Origin: Buxus sempervirens
Lineage: Eukaryota; Streptophyta; Magnoliopsida; Buxales; Buxaceae
Length of the DNA: 64,000 nt
Assembly: GCA_947561395.2 (NCBI GenBank)
Contig: OX387183.1
Span: 10,591,402 to 10,655,401 of the forward strand
Direction of reading: 5' to 3'
The notes under the pieces were generated by a model that was not told the DNA's origin, did not search any database, and saw nothing but the letters and a program-made list of their open reading frames with translations. Shown here one piece after another: positions 19,484 to 30,533 of this stretch. Every line of letters begins with the position of its first letter. The first letter of the stretch is position 1. The position numbers and the translations under genes are program-made.

Positions 19484-20588
19484 GAGCACGTTTTAAAAAT
19501 GCTTGGATTTCAAAGCTTTATTCAATTTGAATTTTTTGCAAGATTTTGTTTGATTTTTCTGATTATTTTATTATAAAGCGAGATTCCCTTTATTAAAATA
19601 TTAATAAATACATTTATTTTATTTATTTCATTGGTTTATTCCATTTTTTGCTGCCTTTTTGCCACATGGGCAGTTTTTCTGAAACTTCAACTGCCAATAA
19701 CTTCTTCGTCCGGTGTCCGATTCCAGCAAACTTAGGGTCCTTGGAACCGGCTCGGAACCACCTATCTACTGGGATCAAGTTTGGCAACTGAATTGGGGTC
19801 GAGCGAAAAGTCAACTTTTCGCTCCCCAAAAGTTTGACCAGCTCATAACTTTCTCATCCGGACCCCGATTCCAGCAAACTCAGTTGCGTTGGAGTCGTGT
19901 CGAAATGCTCTTTTCAATGAGACGAAGTTTGATGGCCAAATCCACTTGAATCAAAAAGTCAATTTTTTTGACCCCCTCAGGGTTTGACTTTTAGTTTTTC
20001 TTCATCTTTCTTTATTTTCGGGGTGCAAAAATCAGGTGTCTACACAAAGATTACCCTTTAGGGGATTGATTCAATGTTTAGCTCAAATGAAAAAAAAGCT
20101 AGACTCAATTTACATCTGCCCCTTAGTTATGATTTTAACATTCAAATCTCTAAATGGGGAAGATTGTTATAATACCTAAAAGTCGTAACCTAGTATTTTA
20201 GAAATTTCAAGAGGTAAAATGGGATTGTTAGAAACCTCAAGGGCTAAACTATAAATATCCAAGAAAAAAAAATAATGGTTTGGGCCCAAAGCCTTCTAAA
20301 ATTTTCTAATATTATCTTTACTTTTACATGCATAAACTTAATACCCAAAATGTGTGGGTTTTTGTTTTCGTGAAAAAATTGTATTTTTATGGATGTTAAA
20401 ATAGCATTCAAAAATTGTAGATTTTTATTATTAAGCGCTAAAGAAATTGAGCTTTTAGCGCTTGGATTGAATTTTGGCAAACATGAAAGATTTGTAGAAA
20501 AACCCTATGTGAGACCAGTGGCGGAACCAGGATTCCAAATCTGAGTGGGCAAAATTTTAGAGGGGGTAAAACATAAATTTTAATTAAA

Positions 20589-20595
<7 letters not shown>

Positions 20596-20641
<46 letters not shown>
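20596..20641. repeat. (TA)n microsatellite
   Basis: An uninterrupted TA run of about 45 bp inside copy A; absent from copy B. Confidence 0.95.
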
Positions 20642-20645
<4 letters not shown>

Positions 20646-20961
20646 TAAAAATATAAAAAATATATTTTTATAGGTTCATCTACTGTTGAACCTATAAAAA
20701 AAGGGCTCACAATAACCAACAATTGTTTGTCACGTCAACAAATAGTTGTAATAAGAAAAATGAATAAAACAATTGATTCATAAAGAAGAGAGACAGATGC
20801 TTTGGGTAAGCATGAAGCTCTATTTCAATTTTTTATTTTTATTTTTTCATTTCTTTTAAATTTAGTTTCTATTTTTTTTCCTCCAATTCCATGATCCGTA
20901 TTTAATTAATTACCGTAGAAGCTAAGCACCCCTCGGATCCCTAGGAAAGGGGCTCTGATTT

Positions 20962-21144
20962 GCGCAATTGAAATCCTTTGGATCCTTTATCTAGACTCCT
21001 TATGTGGATCCTCCACAAGATTGTGCCATGTGTCCCTTGAATGGTGTAAATGTAATTTTCTTAAATACTTCAAGGGCACATGGCACAATCTTGTGGAGGA
21101 TCCACGTAAGGATTCTAGATAAAAGGATACACAAGATTTCAACT
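20962..21144. mobile_element. Foldback MITE with 6-bp target duplication TGATTT
   Basis: Inverted arms of about 75 bp share GGATCCTCCACAAGATTG and CTTTATCTAG-type segments, around a short loop near 21040-21060. TGATTT flanks it on both sides (20956-20961 and 21145-21150). The paralogous copy B has a single TGATTT (30215-30220) and no insert, which serves as an empty site. Confidence 0.8.
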
Positions 21145-21795
21145 TGATTTTTCGTGGTATTCTACATCTAAAGGTACAAAGGCATGGTCTATTATTTCAA
21201 AGTTGTGTTTGGGAGTGCTCCTTGGAAGGAGAAATAATTACTTCAAAATTGATTCTTGTTAGTCCCTCCATAAGATATACGATGTTTGCTAAAGTCGTAA
21301 AAATGCACTTTCATGTCAAGACTGAAGCGTCAAGGAGAGAAACTCAAGAGATATCTCGGTTGAGAAACGTTAATAAAAGAGAGAAATAAAGGAGATGGAA
21401 ATGGAAATTAATCATTAAACTTTTGGGAGTTCAACAAGTTTATGGATGATGAATTACAGGATTAATTACATCTAGAAGACCATTACTGTTTGATGTATGG
21501 TTTCTTTATGTTTAGAAGATGCTTTATTTTATTAACTTATTGATTTATGGATTTTATTTCATTGTTAGTAGAATTAATAGACAGTTGACCTAGTTTCTAG
21601 ACTGTTATTGAGGATTTTATTTAGTTATTGGATGTCATGATTCTACATTTTAGTCGAGGTATTAATAAATGGTTTTAGTTTTTGCGTATTCTGATGTATT
21701 TAATCTTGTAGTCTAGATTTAGTTATTATTTTGGGCTCACAAGGTTCATGTTTTGGGCTTGGATTTATTTTATTAAGAATAAATTCGGGTCCGGG

Positions 21796-22414
21796 GCGTG
21801 ACACCTAAAGGTGGTATCAAAGCTAGATCTAGGTCCAGTAGTTCGTGGCTGGTGTGGGTCCTGGTATTTCTCGTAGGAGGTGGTTGGATCGATGAGGACG
21901 GGCCCATGAAGGGCTGGCAAGCTTCTAGGTGGGCACTGCACGGGAACATGTAGCTCTGAAGGCGGGGGAGATTGTGATATCCCTATCCCACATTGGAAAG
22001 GATGAATATCCGGTACGATATAAGAGTCAGGGAGAACACTGAAGCGCTTTTTGAGGACAATACCTTATTAGGTTGGGTCATTACAAATGGTATCAGAGCT
22101 AGATTCGTGTCCGGTAGTCTATGACCGATGTGGGTCCTGGCATTGCCCGTAGGAGGTGGTTAGACCGAAAAGGATGGGCCCATGAAGGGATGGCAGTCTT
22201 CTAAGTGGCCACTGCACTGTGACATGCAGCTCTGAAGGGGGGGGGGGGGGGGGGGGGGATTGTGATATCCTGATCCCACATTAGAAACGGATGAATATTT
22301 GGTATGGTATAAGAGTTAGGGACAACACTTAACCAAGTGAGATGCCTTTTGAGGACAAAATCGTACGGGCTGAGGCCCAAAGCGGACAATACCTCGCTGG
22401 GTTGGGTCATTACA
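21796..22414 (+). mobile_element. TRIM-type miniature LTR retrotransposon in tandem (shared LTRs)
   Basis: Two LTR-like units start TGTGATATCC and end GGTTGGGTCATTACA: 21973-22085 (113 bp) and 22261-22414 (154 bp). Each is preceded by a similar 170-bp internal piece. The internal pieces begin with TGGTATCAAAGC (21812-21823) and TGGTATCAGAGC (22088-22099), the classic primer site for initiator tRNA-Met. They end in purine tracts, the second grown to 22 G. A partial third LTR end (CGGGGCGTGACA) precedes 21805. There is no coding capacity. Outer ends and target duplication were not resolved. Confidence 0.75.
22237..22258 (+). repeat. Run of 22 G in the TRIM polypurine tract
   Basis: The equivalent tract at 21959-21971 is GAAGGCGGGGGAGAT. 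The G-run may be slippage growth; its exact length is prone to sequencing or assembly error. Confidence 0.9.
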
Positions 22415-22915
22415 CTAAACATAATTTAGATTCAATCACCTAATTTTGAATAATTAGACACTAGTGATACTTTTTCAAGATATTTGAAAACGAGTGCTGT
22501 TATACTATTCATAGACAATATGCCCCTAGTGTGTATGTAACTTGGCAAATTATATTATTAGACTTGTAAATTCAATTTATTTATGAACTTGTAAATAAAC
22601 TTCAGAGATTTGTAACATTCACCTTAGTGACTTGTAAACCATATTATGATACTTGTAAATTAAGTTCAGTGACTTGTAAACCAATTTTATAGACTTGCAA
22701 ATCCAGCTTAAGGGCTTGTAAATCCAACTAAGAGACTTGCAAATCAAGTCTGAAGACTTGTAATATCCAATATTAGGACTTTTAATGGATACACCACTAA
22801 AGGCATTGTTTGTCCATTAAGTCACTTATTTTCAAATATCTTGAAAAAGCATATCAGTTAGGTGCCTGAATTTAAATTATTTTCAAAAAATATCACTAAA
22901 AATCAATTTTGCCTT
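22415..22915. mobile_element. Foldback element carrying an ACTTGTAAAT minisatellite
   Basis: CTTTTTCAAGATATTTGAAAA (near 22470) is answered by its inverted copy near 22828, and weaker inverted similarity extends outward. Between the arms, 22541-22782 holds about nine degenerate 24-27-bp units with GACTTGTAAAT. Exact outer ends are uncertain. A related block lies in the opposite orientation at 61330-61710. Confidence 0.6.
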
Positions 22916-24046
22916 GTTTGCCAAATATATCTCAAAGCCTTGGCTTGAATGATTCAAACCTAAACCGATATTACAACAACCTCCACTTGATAACGTGTTG
23001 TCTAAGTAATAAAATCTTGGCACGTAGCCTATTTTACCAGATTCTAAACATGTAAATACCCTTTGATTTGTATCCTTTCTAATAATTTAATGATGAAAGA
23101 TATAAACCTTTGTAGTAAGTATTTAATTCAAATTTTTTAGCATGACTTGTGTTGCTTCTTTAGGCTCCAAAGTGATTCCTAGGACTAGAAATATTTTAGC
23201 CACACTCAATAATTCTTTCATAAACACGATGACGTAATTCCAAATGAAGTGCTTTACCAAAATAATGGTTCCACTGAAACAATTAATTTTATACTTCTCC
23301 AAATCATTTTTAAGGAATCAGTTTAGAATACAAGAGAAATTTTTGTTTGGACTTTGGAGTACTTTAATCTCAAACCATTTCAAAATACTCATTTTAGTGC
23401 TTCATATTTTCTTGACTTAAAATACTTCTTAAATAGGCATTTATCAAACATAGTATTTTTTTTCTTAGTTGATTTACCTTTTAAAGCACTTCATAAGAAT
23501 CAATTTTGAAGACCGTGCTTCTACATTAAAGGTTTTTTTTTTTTTTGGTTGTTGTTGTTGTTGTTTTTTTTTTTTTTCAATGCACTTCATTAAATTTACA
23601 TTTCTTGATTTTTTTTCCTTTAGAACATTTTTTTTTGTTTTTCAGTTGACTAAATCCTTTTTAAATATTAGTACTTTCTTTTCATTTCTTTGGGTTCTAA
23701 ACTTTTTCTTACATAACTTAGCTGAGATTTCGTTATTTATTTTTTATTTTTTAGCTTGTCAAATTCCACTTTTTTTTTTCGTTTTTTTCAACGGTCGGGG
23801 TTAGGTGTATTTTCCATTGTATTGTTATGGTACATTTAATTAATTTAAATATTTTGTTAACTATACTTTCTCTGTTTGGTAAAAAATTTAATTAATTCTA
23901 TAAATTCAGCTAATCGCAAAGGAGAATTAATTCTATAGTATTGGATAATTCATTTTTACCGCGTCCCAATGTTTATGTTGGAGAGATTGAAGGTGAATGT
24001 AAGAAAACTACTGTTCAATTACCTTTCGGATGATATGTGGCCAATG
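22916..24046. other. AT-rich intergenic sequence, no gene seen
   Basis: 23465-23790 is extremely T-rich, with homopolymers and a TTG repeat near 23550. The 111-codon ORF there is low-complexity and not considered a gene. Confidence 0.6.
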
Positions 24047-24751
24047 TAGGGTTGCTTATCGGGCCATGCCGGCCCGAGCACGGGCACGGCCCAGCGCGCC
24101 CAAGGCCCGTTTGGGCACGCGCACTGTAGCGTCCCGTGCTGGGCCGGGGGTCCTGGGGCCGCGGCACGCGTGCTGGCCCGCGTGCTAACCCGCTATGGGG
24201 CAAGCCCAACTAGCTTAAATAACCCAAAAATTGTTGGTAGCAAGGTTCGAACCTTGCCTAACAGATTTAAAACATTTCTCTTTAACCACTAGGACATAGC
24301 ACATTCTTGCATCAATAATATCATAATTAAATAATTATAGCTAAAAATTAAGGATTTGGAAAATATAATTATAGAAGCTCTTATATAATCAATCAAAACT
24401 AAGAAAATAATTAGGTATAAATAAGCCCAAAAAGCTGTTATAAAATCTCCAATTAAATATATTTTTTAAGTCTATGGTTTTTAATTAAACTACTTTAATT
24501 CTTTAATGGGTGTAAGTTTTTTTTGAGCAAAATCTATCCCAATAAGTGTAAAACAATTTTGTGAATAATAAAAATATTTTTTAGAATTTTTTGGGTTTTT
24601 TTTTAAAAAAAAAAAGGGGGTTTAATACCCCTGGCCCGCCAGGCCCGCCGGGCCGGGGGTCCCGGCAAAACGGGCCGCGACACAGCCAGCCCGCCCGAGC
24701 ACGCCTCAGGCGTGCTCGGGTAGTGCCGGGCCAGCCCGCCGAGCAACCCTA
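24047..24751. mobile_element. Non-autonomous hAT-type element with 8-bp target duplication GGCCAATG
   Basis: GGCCAATG occurs exactly at 24039-24046 and 24752-24759. The ends are inverted: TAGGGTTGCTTATCGGGCC at the left and the complement of TAGGGTTGCTCGGCGGGCT at the right. The terminal 130-160 bp are extremely GC-rich (CCCGAGCACG repeated) while the middle is AT-rich. No transposase is present at 705 bp. A GGTTCGAACC palindrome (about 24244-24253) resembles a tRNA B-box. Confidence 0.88.
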
Positions 24752-24776
24752 GGCCAATGGGTCATACCTTTTCCAC

Positions 24777-25097
24777 AAATGACCAAATGAATCCAAAAAT
24801 GAGAAAATATAGACTATTTAGATGCGTTCATTGGGATTATAAGTCTATTGATGGGGAATTACAAATCACATGATGATGTGAGTTACAAGTTTTTTGATAG
24901 GGATTACAAGTCCATTGATAAGAAATTACAAATTAAATAATTTGAATTACAAGTATGTTGACGGAGAAAAATAATGAGTGCTGCAGGTCTATTGATGGGG
25001 TTTACTACCCACTTGTAATTCACCATTAAAGGACTTGCAATCCATTAACAGGATTAAATGGTCTATACTTTTTCATTTCCCTACACATTTGGTCATT
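24777..25097. mobile_element. Second foldback element with internal acttgtaa-type repeats, in the RLP upstream region
   Basis: AAATGACCAAATG (24777) is inverted at CATTTGGTCATTT (25085-25097), and the similarity extends over about 40 bp (AGACTATTTA versus TAAATGGTCTAT). The interior has TTACAAGT-NN-ATTGAT-like units. It ends 315 bp before the RLP start codon. Confidence 0.65.
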
Positions 25098-25412
25098 TGA
25101 TGAAAATGAATAGGTGACCAATGTGTCGTATGTCATTCAAAAGGTGGTAGTAATTTTCCCATTTTTCTAGAGCCCGTTCGGTTGCTTGGAGAATAAAAGA
25201 AAGAAGTGAAAGCGCGTGAAGCCTATCCCTTTCTTTCGAGAAAATAAACAATAAACCAAAGCCATCTGTAGTCTTTCTTTTTTTTCTGATGAGATGAGCT
25301 TGACCTGTCAATAGAAAGAAATCATCGTTTCGTAATCAGTTAGGAAAACTGAAGTTTCTTGTGATTCAACAAATACTGGACGATAGTCTTGAAACATTTG
25401 AGACGTGTAAAG

Positions 25413-28400
25413 ATGAGAAAACTTTTTGTTTTTCCTCTGGTTTTAGTGATTCTATCTTTATGGGGAAGGGAACTGGTATGTAATGGTGATACCCATTTGG
25501 GTGGTTGTTCAGAATCTGATAGAAGCGCCCTTGTTGATTTTAAAAATGGTCTTGAAGATCCTGAAAATCGACTTTCATCGTGGCGAGGGCGTGACTGTTG
25601 CAAATGGAGGGGCATTCGATGCAATAACAGCACAGAAGCAGTGATTTCAATTGATCTTCGAAACCCATACCCAAGTATCTATAAAGTTGCAATAACAGGT
25701 CAGATTGATCCTTCTCTGTTGAGGCTCAAGTCCTTGAGACACTTAGATTTGAGTTTCAACACGTTTCATGGCATCCCAATTCCTGAATTTCTTGGTTCCT
25801 TAAAGGAATTGCGGTATCTAAACCTGTCCAATGCCGGGTTTAAGGGTGCAATTCCTCCCAATTTGGGGAACCTCTCTAGCTTGAAGTATCTTGATCTTTC
25901 TTCTTATTATTACCGTTATTTGACTGCTGATAATCTTCAATGGGTGGCTAGAATGGGTAACCTGAGACAACTTTCAATGAATGGTGCAAACCTTTCGATG
26001 CTAAAACCAGGTTGGGTTGGCGTATTAGATAAGCTCCCTTTCTTGAGTGAGCTGCATTTATCTTCATGCATCCTGCGTGATCTCACTGTGTCTCCTAGCT
26101 CTGTTAATTTTACATCACTTGCTGTTATTGATCTGAGTTTCAACAGATTGCACACAAATTTTCCAGATTGGCTTGTTAATGTTAGCAGCCTTGTCTCGGT
26201 GGATCTAAGTGGCCACTATTTTTATGGACAGATTCCTCTCGGTATCAGTGAGCTTCCAAGGTTAAGAAGCCTAATTCTTGCAGACAACTATAATCTAACA
26301 GCTGATTCTTCAAGATTATTCAAGGGAAGTTGGAGAAGGATTGAGCTACTTGACTTAGCTGGCACTGGAGTTCATGGGAAACTCCCTGCTTCCATTGGAA
26401 ACATGACATCTCTTGTTGATCTTAATTTGTATAATATGAACCTTGAAGGTGAGATTCCAAGCTCCATTGGAAATCTTTGCAACTTGCGCACTATAGATTT
26501 ATTCAGTAGTAACCTGACTGGGAGTTTGCCTGAGTTGCTCGAGGGAAGCATGAACTGTGTCTCTCCTTTTCCTAATCTGAGGTACTTGAGATTGAGCAGC
26601 AACCGGTTCGTTGGAAAGTTGCCAGCATGGTTGGGTCAGGTTGAGAATCTTGTTGAACTCCGTCTGGACCACAACTTGCTTCAAGGTCCCATCGCTGCTT
26701 CTTTGGGTAAGTTGCAGCATCTAACAATATTGGAACTTGAAGAAAACGAATTAAATGGAACACTTCCAGAAACATTAGGACAGCTTTCCAAATTGGTTAC
26801 TTTCGATGTTTCCTTCAATCATTTGACCGGGATTGTATCAGAAAATCATTTCTCAAACCTAAGCAATTTGAAAACCTTATATTTCTCATCAAATTCCCTC
26901 ATATTGAACGTAAGCTCAAATTGGGTACCCCCATTTCAAGTATCGAGGCTCGGAATGGGTTCATGTCAATTGGGTCCTCTGTTTCCATCTTGGCTTAAGA
27001 CTCAAAGGAAAGTCATGCAACTGGATTTCTCAAATTCTAGCATTTCAGGAGCCATACCTGACTGGTTTTGGGATCTTTCTACTAATTTGCCTCGGTTAGA
27101 TGTTTCATTCAATCAGTTACAAGGTCAGCTACCAAGTCCACTCAAGGTTGCACCGTCTGCACATGTTGATTTTAGCTCCAACCTCTTGCAAGGACCCATA
27201 CCTCTTCCAGCATCTAAGCTTTACCTGTTGGATCTTTCCAACAACCAGTTCTCTGGTCCTATCCCAACAAATATCATTGAGGCCATGCCGGAATTAAGCT
27301 CTCTCTCTCTTTCAGGAAACCATATATCTGGTGAAATCCCATCCTCCATTGGAAAGATGAGTTTATTTTTGAAAGTTCTAGATCTTTCGAGGAATAATTT
27401 AGAAGGCGGCATCCCTCCAAGCTTAGGGAATTGTTCTGAACTGAGGGTCTTAGACCTCGGAAGAAATAACTTATCGGGGTTGATTCCAAGGTCATTTGGT
27501 CAATTGAAATATCTACAAACGTTGCACCTGAGTGACAACAAGCTATCTGGAGAGATCCTATTATCCTTGCGGCATTTTTCACGTTTGGAAACTCTAGATC
27601 TTGGTAACAACAAGTTCTCAGGTAAAATTCCATCTTGGATTGGAGAAAGCTTTCCTGTTCTCAGAATTCTACGCTTGAGGTCAAATGATTATTCAGGAAT
27701 AATTCCCTCTCAGCTTACAAATCTAAGTGCATTGCAAGTTCTGGATCTTGCAGATAACAATCTGGTCGGCAGAATTCCTGATAGCTTAAGGGACCTCAAA
27801 TCCATGGCCCATGTGCGGAATGTAAACCAATTCCCTGATTTTTGGTACAACGGTGTCTACTATGAGAACTTAGTTGTGACTACAAAAGGCCAGCAACTCG
27901 AATACAACAAGACTCTTTTCCTTGTCACCTGCATAGATCTATCTGCAAACAGTCTAGATGGAGAAGTTCCCGAATCAATAACAGAACTATTGGGCTTGAT
28001 GATTTTGAACCTGTCTGGAAACCATATCACTGGTCTAATTCCTGGGAGGATTTCGGCTCTGCGGGAATTATCATCTCTTGATGTGTCAAATAACCAGCTC
28101 TCAGGTGCTATTCCTCCTAGCATGGTTTCATTGGCAAGATTGGCTTTTCTCAACTTATCAAACAACAACTTCTCAGGCAGGATACCAGCTGGGGGGCAGA
28201 TGGAGACTTTCAATGAGTCCTCATACTCTGGAAACCTGGGTCTTTGTGGCATCCCACTTGAATCATGCTCAAGTGAGGACCCAACCGGAGGGGGAACTGT
28301 TAACGAGGATGACAGTGGCAATGACTTCATCGATCAGTGGTTTTACTTGAGTGTTGGATTAGGATTTGCAGCAGGTCTTTTGGTGCCTTGTGCTATTCTA

Positions 28401-28517
28401 GCAATGAAGAGGAACTGGAGTTATGCCTACTTTAACTTCTTGGATAGAACAATTGAAAGAATACTAACAACGAGAAATAGTAGAGCCACACACCTTCGAA
28501 ACAGACATCGTCTCTGA
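25413..28517 (+). CDS. LRR receptor-like protein (EIX/Cf-type RLP), single exon, 1034 aa
   Basis: This is a cell-surface immune-receptor-type protein: extracellular LRR domain, one membrane pass and no kinase. The ATG at 25413 is followed by a signal peptide (to about residue 23). An LRR N-cap follows (residues 32-75, with CCKWRGIRC at 62-70), then LRRs with LxxLxxLDLSxNxLxGxIP texture to about residue 800. An island region sits near 802-840 (FWYNGVYYENLVVTTKGQQL), then the last LRRs (residues 840-945) and an acidic stretch. A membrane segment lies at about 977-1000 (LSVGLGFAAGLLVP). The tail is short and basic, ending RNRHRL. No stop or frameshift is present, unlike the two related copies nearby. 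RLPs of this class signal through partner kinases such as SOBIR1; the ligand cannot be told. A polyadenylation-like AATAAA lies at 28597-28602. Confidence 0.95.
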   Translation: MRKLFVFPLVLVILSLWGRELVCNGDTHLGGCSESDRSALVDFKNGLEDPENRLSSWRGRDCCKWRGIRCNNSTEAVISIDLRNPYPSIYKVAITGQIDPSLLRLKSLRHLDLSFNTFHGIPIPEFLGSLKELRYLNLSNAGFKGAIPPNLGNLSSLKYLDLSSYYYRYLTADNLQWVARMGNLRQLSMNGANLSMLKPGWVGVLDKLPFLSELHLSSCILRDLTVSPSSVNFTSLAVIDLSFNRLHTNFPDWLVNVSSLVSVDLSGHYFYGQIPLGISELPRLRSLILADNYNLTADSSRLFKGSWRRIELLDLAGTGVHGKLPASIGNMTSLVDLNLYNMNLEGEIPSSIGNLCNLRTIDLFSSNLTGSLPELLEGSMNCVSPFPNLRYLRLSSNRFVGKLPAWLGQVENLVELRLDHNLLQGPIAASLGKLQHLTILELEENELNGTLPETLGQLSKLVTFDVSFNHLTGIVSENHFSNLSNLKTLYFSSNSLILNVSSNWVPPFQVSRLGMGSCQLGPLFPSWLKTQRKVMQLDFSNSSISGAIPDWFWDLSTNLPRLDVSFNQLQGQLPSPLKVAPSAHVDFSSNLLQGPIPLPASKLYLLDLSNNQFSGPIPTNIIEAMPELSSLSLSGNHISGEIPSSIGKMSLFLKVLDLSRNNLEGGIPPSLGNCSELRVLDLGRNNLSGLIPRSFGQLKYLQTLHLSDNKLSGEILLSLRHFSRLETLDLGNNKFSGKIPSWIGESFPVLRILRLRSNDYSGIIPSQLTNLSALQVLDLADNNLVGRIPDSLRDLKSMAHVRNVNQFPDFWYNGVYYENLVVTTKGQQLEYNKTLFLVTCIDLSANSLDGEVPESITELLGLMILNLSGNHITGLIPGRISALRELSSLDVSNNQLSGAIPPSMVSLARLAFLNLSNNNFSGRIPAGGQMETFNESSYSGNLGLCGIPLESCSSEDPTGGGTVNEDDSGNDFIDQWFYLSVGLGFAAGLLVPCAILAMKRNWSYAYFNFLDRTIERILTTRNSRATHLRNRHRL

Positions 28518-29402
28518 CAGGTTTGTCTCATCAATACTCTTTTCCTTTTCTTCCTATGAGAAGTTTTCTGAAGTAAAATTATTAGCTGCTTTATGCAATA
28601 AAAAAATCCTTCAAAATGGAAGAAATAAACTATTAGATTTTGTTGAAAAAATGTACTAGTGCATTATAGTCTCTCTTTGGATGTAATTATGCAGCTGGTA
28701 CTAGCCACAGAAGGTATCTTCATCTTTCCAACAGAGCAATACAAAATCACAGATGAAGATTTTTTTTGCAAGAAGAAGCTTCCACATAATTTCAAAGAAA
28801 CTGATCGTAATGCTCATGAACCTTAACGGTGCCTTTGGATACTAAAAAGCATGTCAGTATGCAGTCTGGTAAGCATATGCTTATGTTAGCTTAGGACTTT
28901 TATTTTGAGTGATTTCTATATTTTAGTTAATTCAACTAGAAGGCGTTTGGTTAGGCTTGATAGTTAGGTGTATTTCAGTTATTTCTTCTATTATCAGGAT
29001 TATGTTTTTTCTTAAAGAGTTTGAGATTGATGCTATGGTGTATTTCAGTTAGTCTATACTTGCTTTCAATTTATCTAACCCGTTCTATTGTTCTCTTGCT
29101 CTGGCACTCGAATGAAATTGTTTTTCCTTAAAGAGCTCTGTTTTTTTTCCTTACTAAATGCGCTCCAAAACTACATTCCGTCTTCAGTTTAACCGTTTAG
29201 TTTTAGACAATTCTACTTCTTTTTTTTTTTTTTTTGAGGTTTTTGAAATACCAATTTACACTTCAAGCTTTGCTAAATGCAATAGTTTCCTCCCTTCTAG
29301 AAGTCAACCTTACAATTTTAAGAGTGTTGATGAAGTGGAAATAGATAAAACATATATTGATAGTTTTGCCCTTTTTTATTTTAATTATTTAAAATTAAAT
29401 AC
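28518..29402. other. RLP 3' flank
   Basis: 3' sequence whose parts reappear downstream of pseudogene B (for example AGAGCAATACAAA near 28733 and TTAAAGAGTTTGAGATTG near 29013). That shows the duplication unit includes gene and flank. No further gene is seen. Confidence 0.65.
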
Positions 29403-30533
29403 CAAGATTACCCTTTAGGGGATTGATTCAATGTTTAGGTCGAATGAAAAAAGGCTAAACGCAATTTAGGTCTGCCCCTTAGTTATGATTTTAACAGTCA
29501 AATCTCTAAATGGGGAAGATTGTTATAATACCTGAAAGTTGTAACCTAGTATTTTAGAAACATTAGGAGGTAAAATGGGATTGTTAGAAACCTCAAGAGG
29601 TAAACTACAAATATACAAGAAAAAAAATAATGGTTTGGGCCCAAAGCCTTCTAAAATTTTCTAATATTATCTTTACTTTTAAATGCATAAACTTTATACC
29701 CAATATGTGTGGGTATTTTTTTTTTTTTTTTTTGTGAAAAATATTGTATTTTTATGTATGTTAAAATAGCATTCAAAAATTGTAGATTTTTATTATTAAG
29801 CGTGAAAGAAATTTAGCTTATAGCGCTTGGATTGAATTTTGCCAAACATGAAAGATTTGTAGAAGAAGATGTGAGACATCTGTGTTTAAAATAAGCCCGA
29901 TGACTCATTTCTTTGGATTGAGATTATCTACTGTTGGACCCTGTAAAAAGGGGTTTACAATAACTAATTAACAATTGCCTGTCACATCAACAAATAGTTG
30001 TAATAAGAAAATTGAATAAAAAAATTCATTTGTAAAGAAGAGAGACCGATGCTTTTGGGTAAGCGTGAGGCTTTATTTCAAAATTTCTTTTTTGTTTTGT
30101 TTTTTATTTCTTTTAAATTTAGTTCCTATTTTTTTTTTCCTCCAATGCCATGATCCGTATTTAATTAATTACCGAAGAAGCTAAGCACCCCCCGGGTCCC
30201 TAGGAAAGGGACTCTGATTTTGCGTGGTATTCTACGTCTAAAGGTACAAAGGCATTGTCTATTATTTCAAAGTTGTCTTTGGGAGTGCTTCTTGAAGGAG
30301 AAATAATTACTTCAAAATTGGTTCTTGTTATTCCCTCCATAATATATACGATGTTTGCTAAAATTCACTTTCATGTCAAGACTGAAGCGCCAAGGACAAG
30401 GACAAAGAGTCGAGAGATATCTCGGTTGAGAAACATTAATAAAACAGAGAAATAAAGGAGATGGAAATTAATCATTAAACTTTTGGGAGTTTAACAAGTT
30501 TTTGGATGATGAATTACGGGATTAATTACATCT
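29403..30533. repeat. RLP-unit flank, copy B of the segmental duplication
   Basis: Paralogous to 20045-21470, lacking the TA microsatellite and the MITE. It sits upstream of RLP pseudogene B as copy A sits upstream of the intact RLP. Confidence 0.88.

Larger units (their letters stand above)
1..20044 (-). mobile_element. Tat/Ogre-clade Ty3/gypsy retrotransposon (element 1), left edge cut off
   Basis: Two near-identical LTRs bound an internal region whose genes all read on the minus strand. In element order these are the 5' LTR (17630-20044), primer site, ORF1, gag, protease, RT, two RNase H domains, integrase, polypurine tract and 3' LTR (1-1808). Base 1 aligns with 18238, so about 608 bp of the left LTR lie outside the window; the whole would be about 20.6 kb. 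A sense ORF upstream of gag, very long LTRs, a tRNA-Arg primer site and dual RNase H together indicate the Tat/Ogre clade. Gag and pol are broken in many places, so it is not autonomous. A 2.2-kb Mutator-like element is nested in its 3' part. The target duplication cannot be checked because the left flank is missing. Confidence 0.93.
17630..20044 (-). repeat. 5' LTR of element 1, complete (2415 bp)
   Basis: It is bounded by TG at 17630 and CA at 20044. 18238-20044 aligns with 1-1808. It contains a TATA box at 19246-19254 and seven 21-bp palindromes. The LTR begins (minus strand) TGTAGACACC, the same ten bases that start the LTR of element 2. Confidence 0.93.
20045..21470. repeat. RLP-unit flank, copy A of a segmental duplication
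   Basis: It aligns base for base with 29403-30533, starting AAGATTACCCTTTAGGGGA and ending GATTAATTACATCTA. Copy A additionally holds a TA microsatellite and a 183-bp MITE that copy B lacks. Element 1 inserted right at its left end. No gene is seen. Confidence 0.88.

Noticed and set aside
22201..22422. 73-codon minus-strand Pro-rich ORF
   Set aside because: Its Pro run is the complement of the 22-G tract in the TRIM; not a gene.
23469..23804. 111-codon Phe-rich ORF
   Set aside because: Pure low-complexity T-rich DNA.
24015..24209. GC-rich ORF or CpG island at the hAT element
   Set aside because: The GC richness is explained by the palindromic termini of the transposon, and the ORF runs across its border.
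26372..28330. Minus-strand ORFs of 60-156 codons across the RLP gene
   Set aside because: Shadows of the LRR coding frame; their sequence is the complement of LRR codons.
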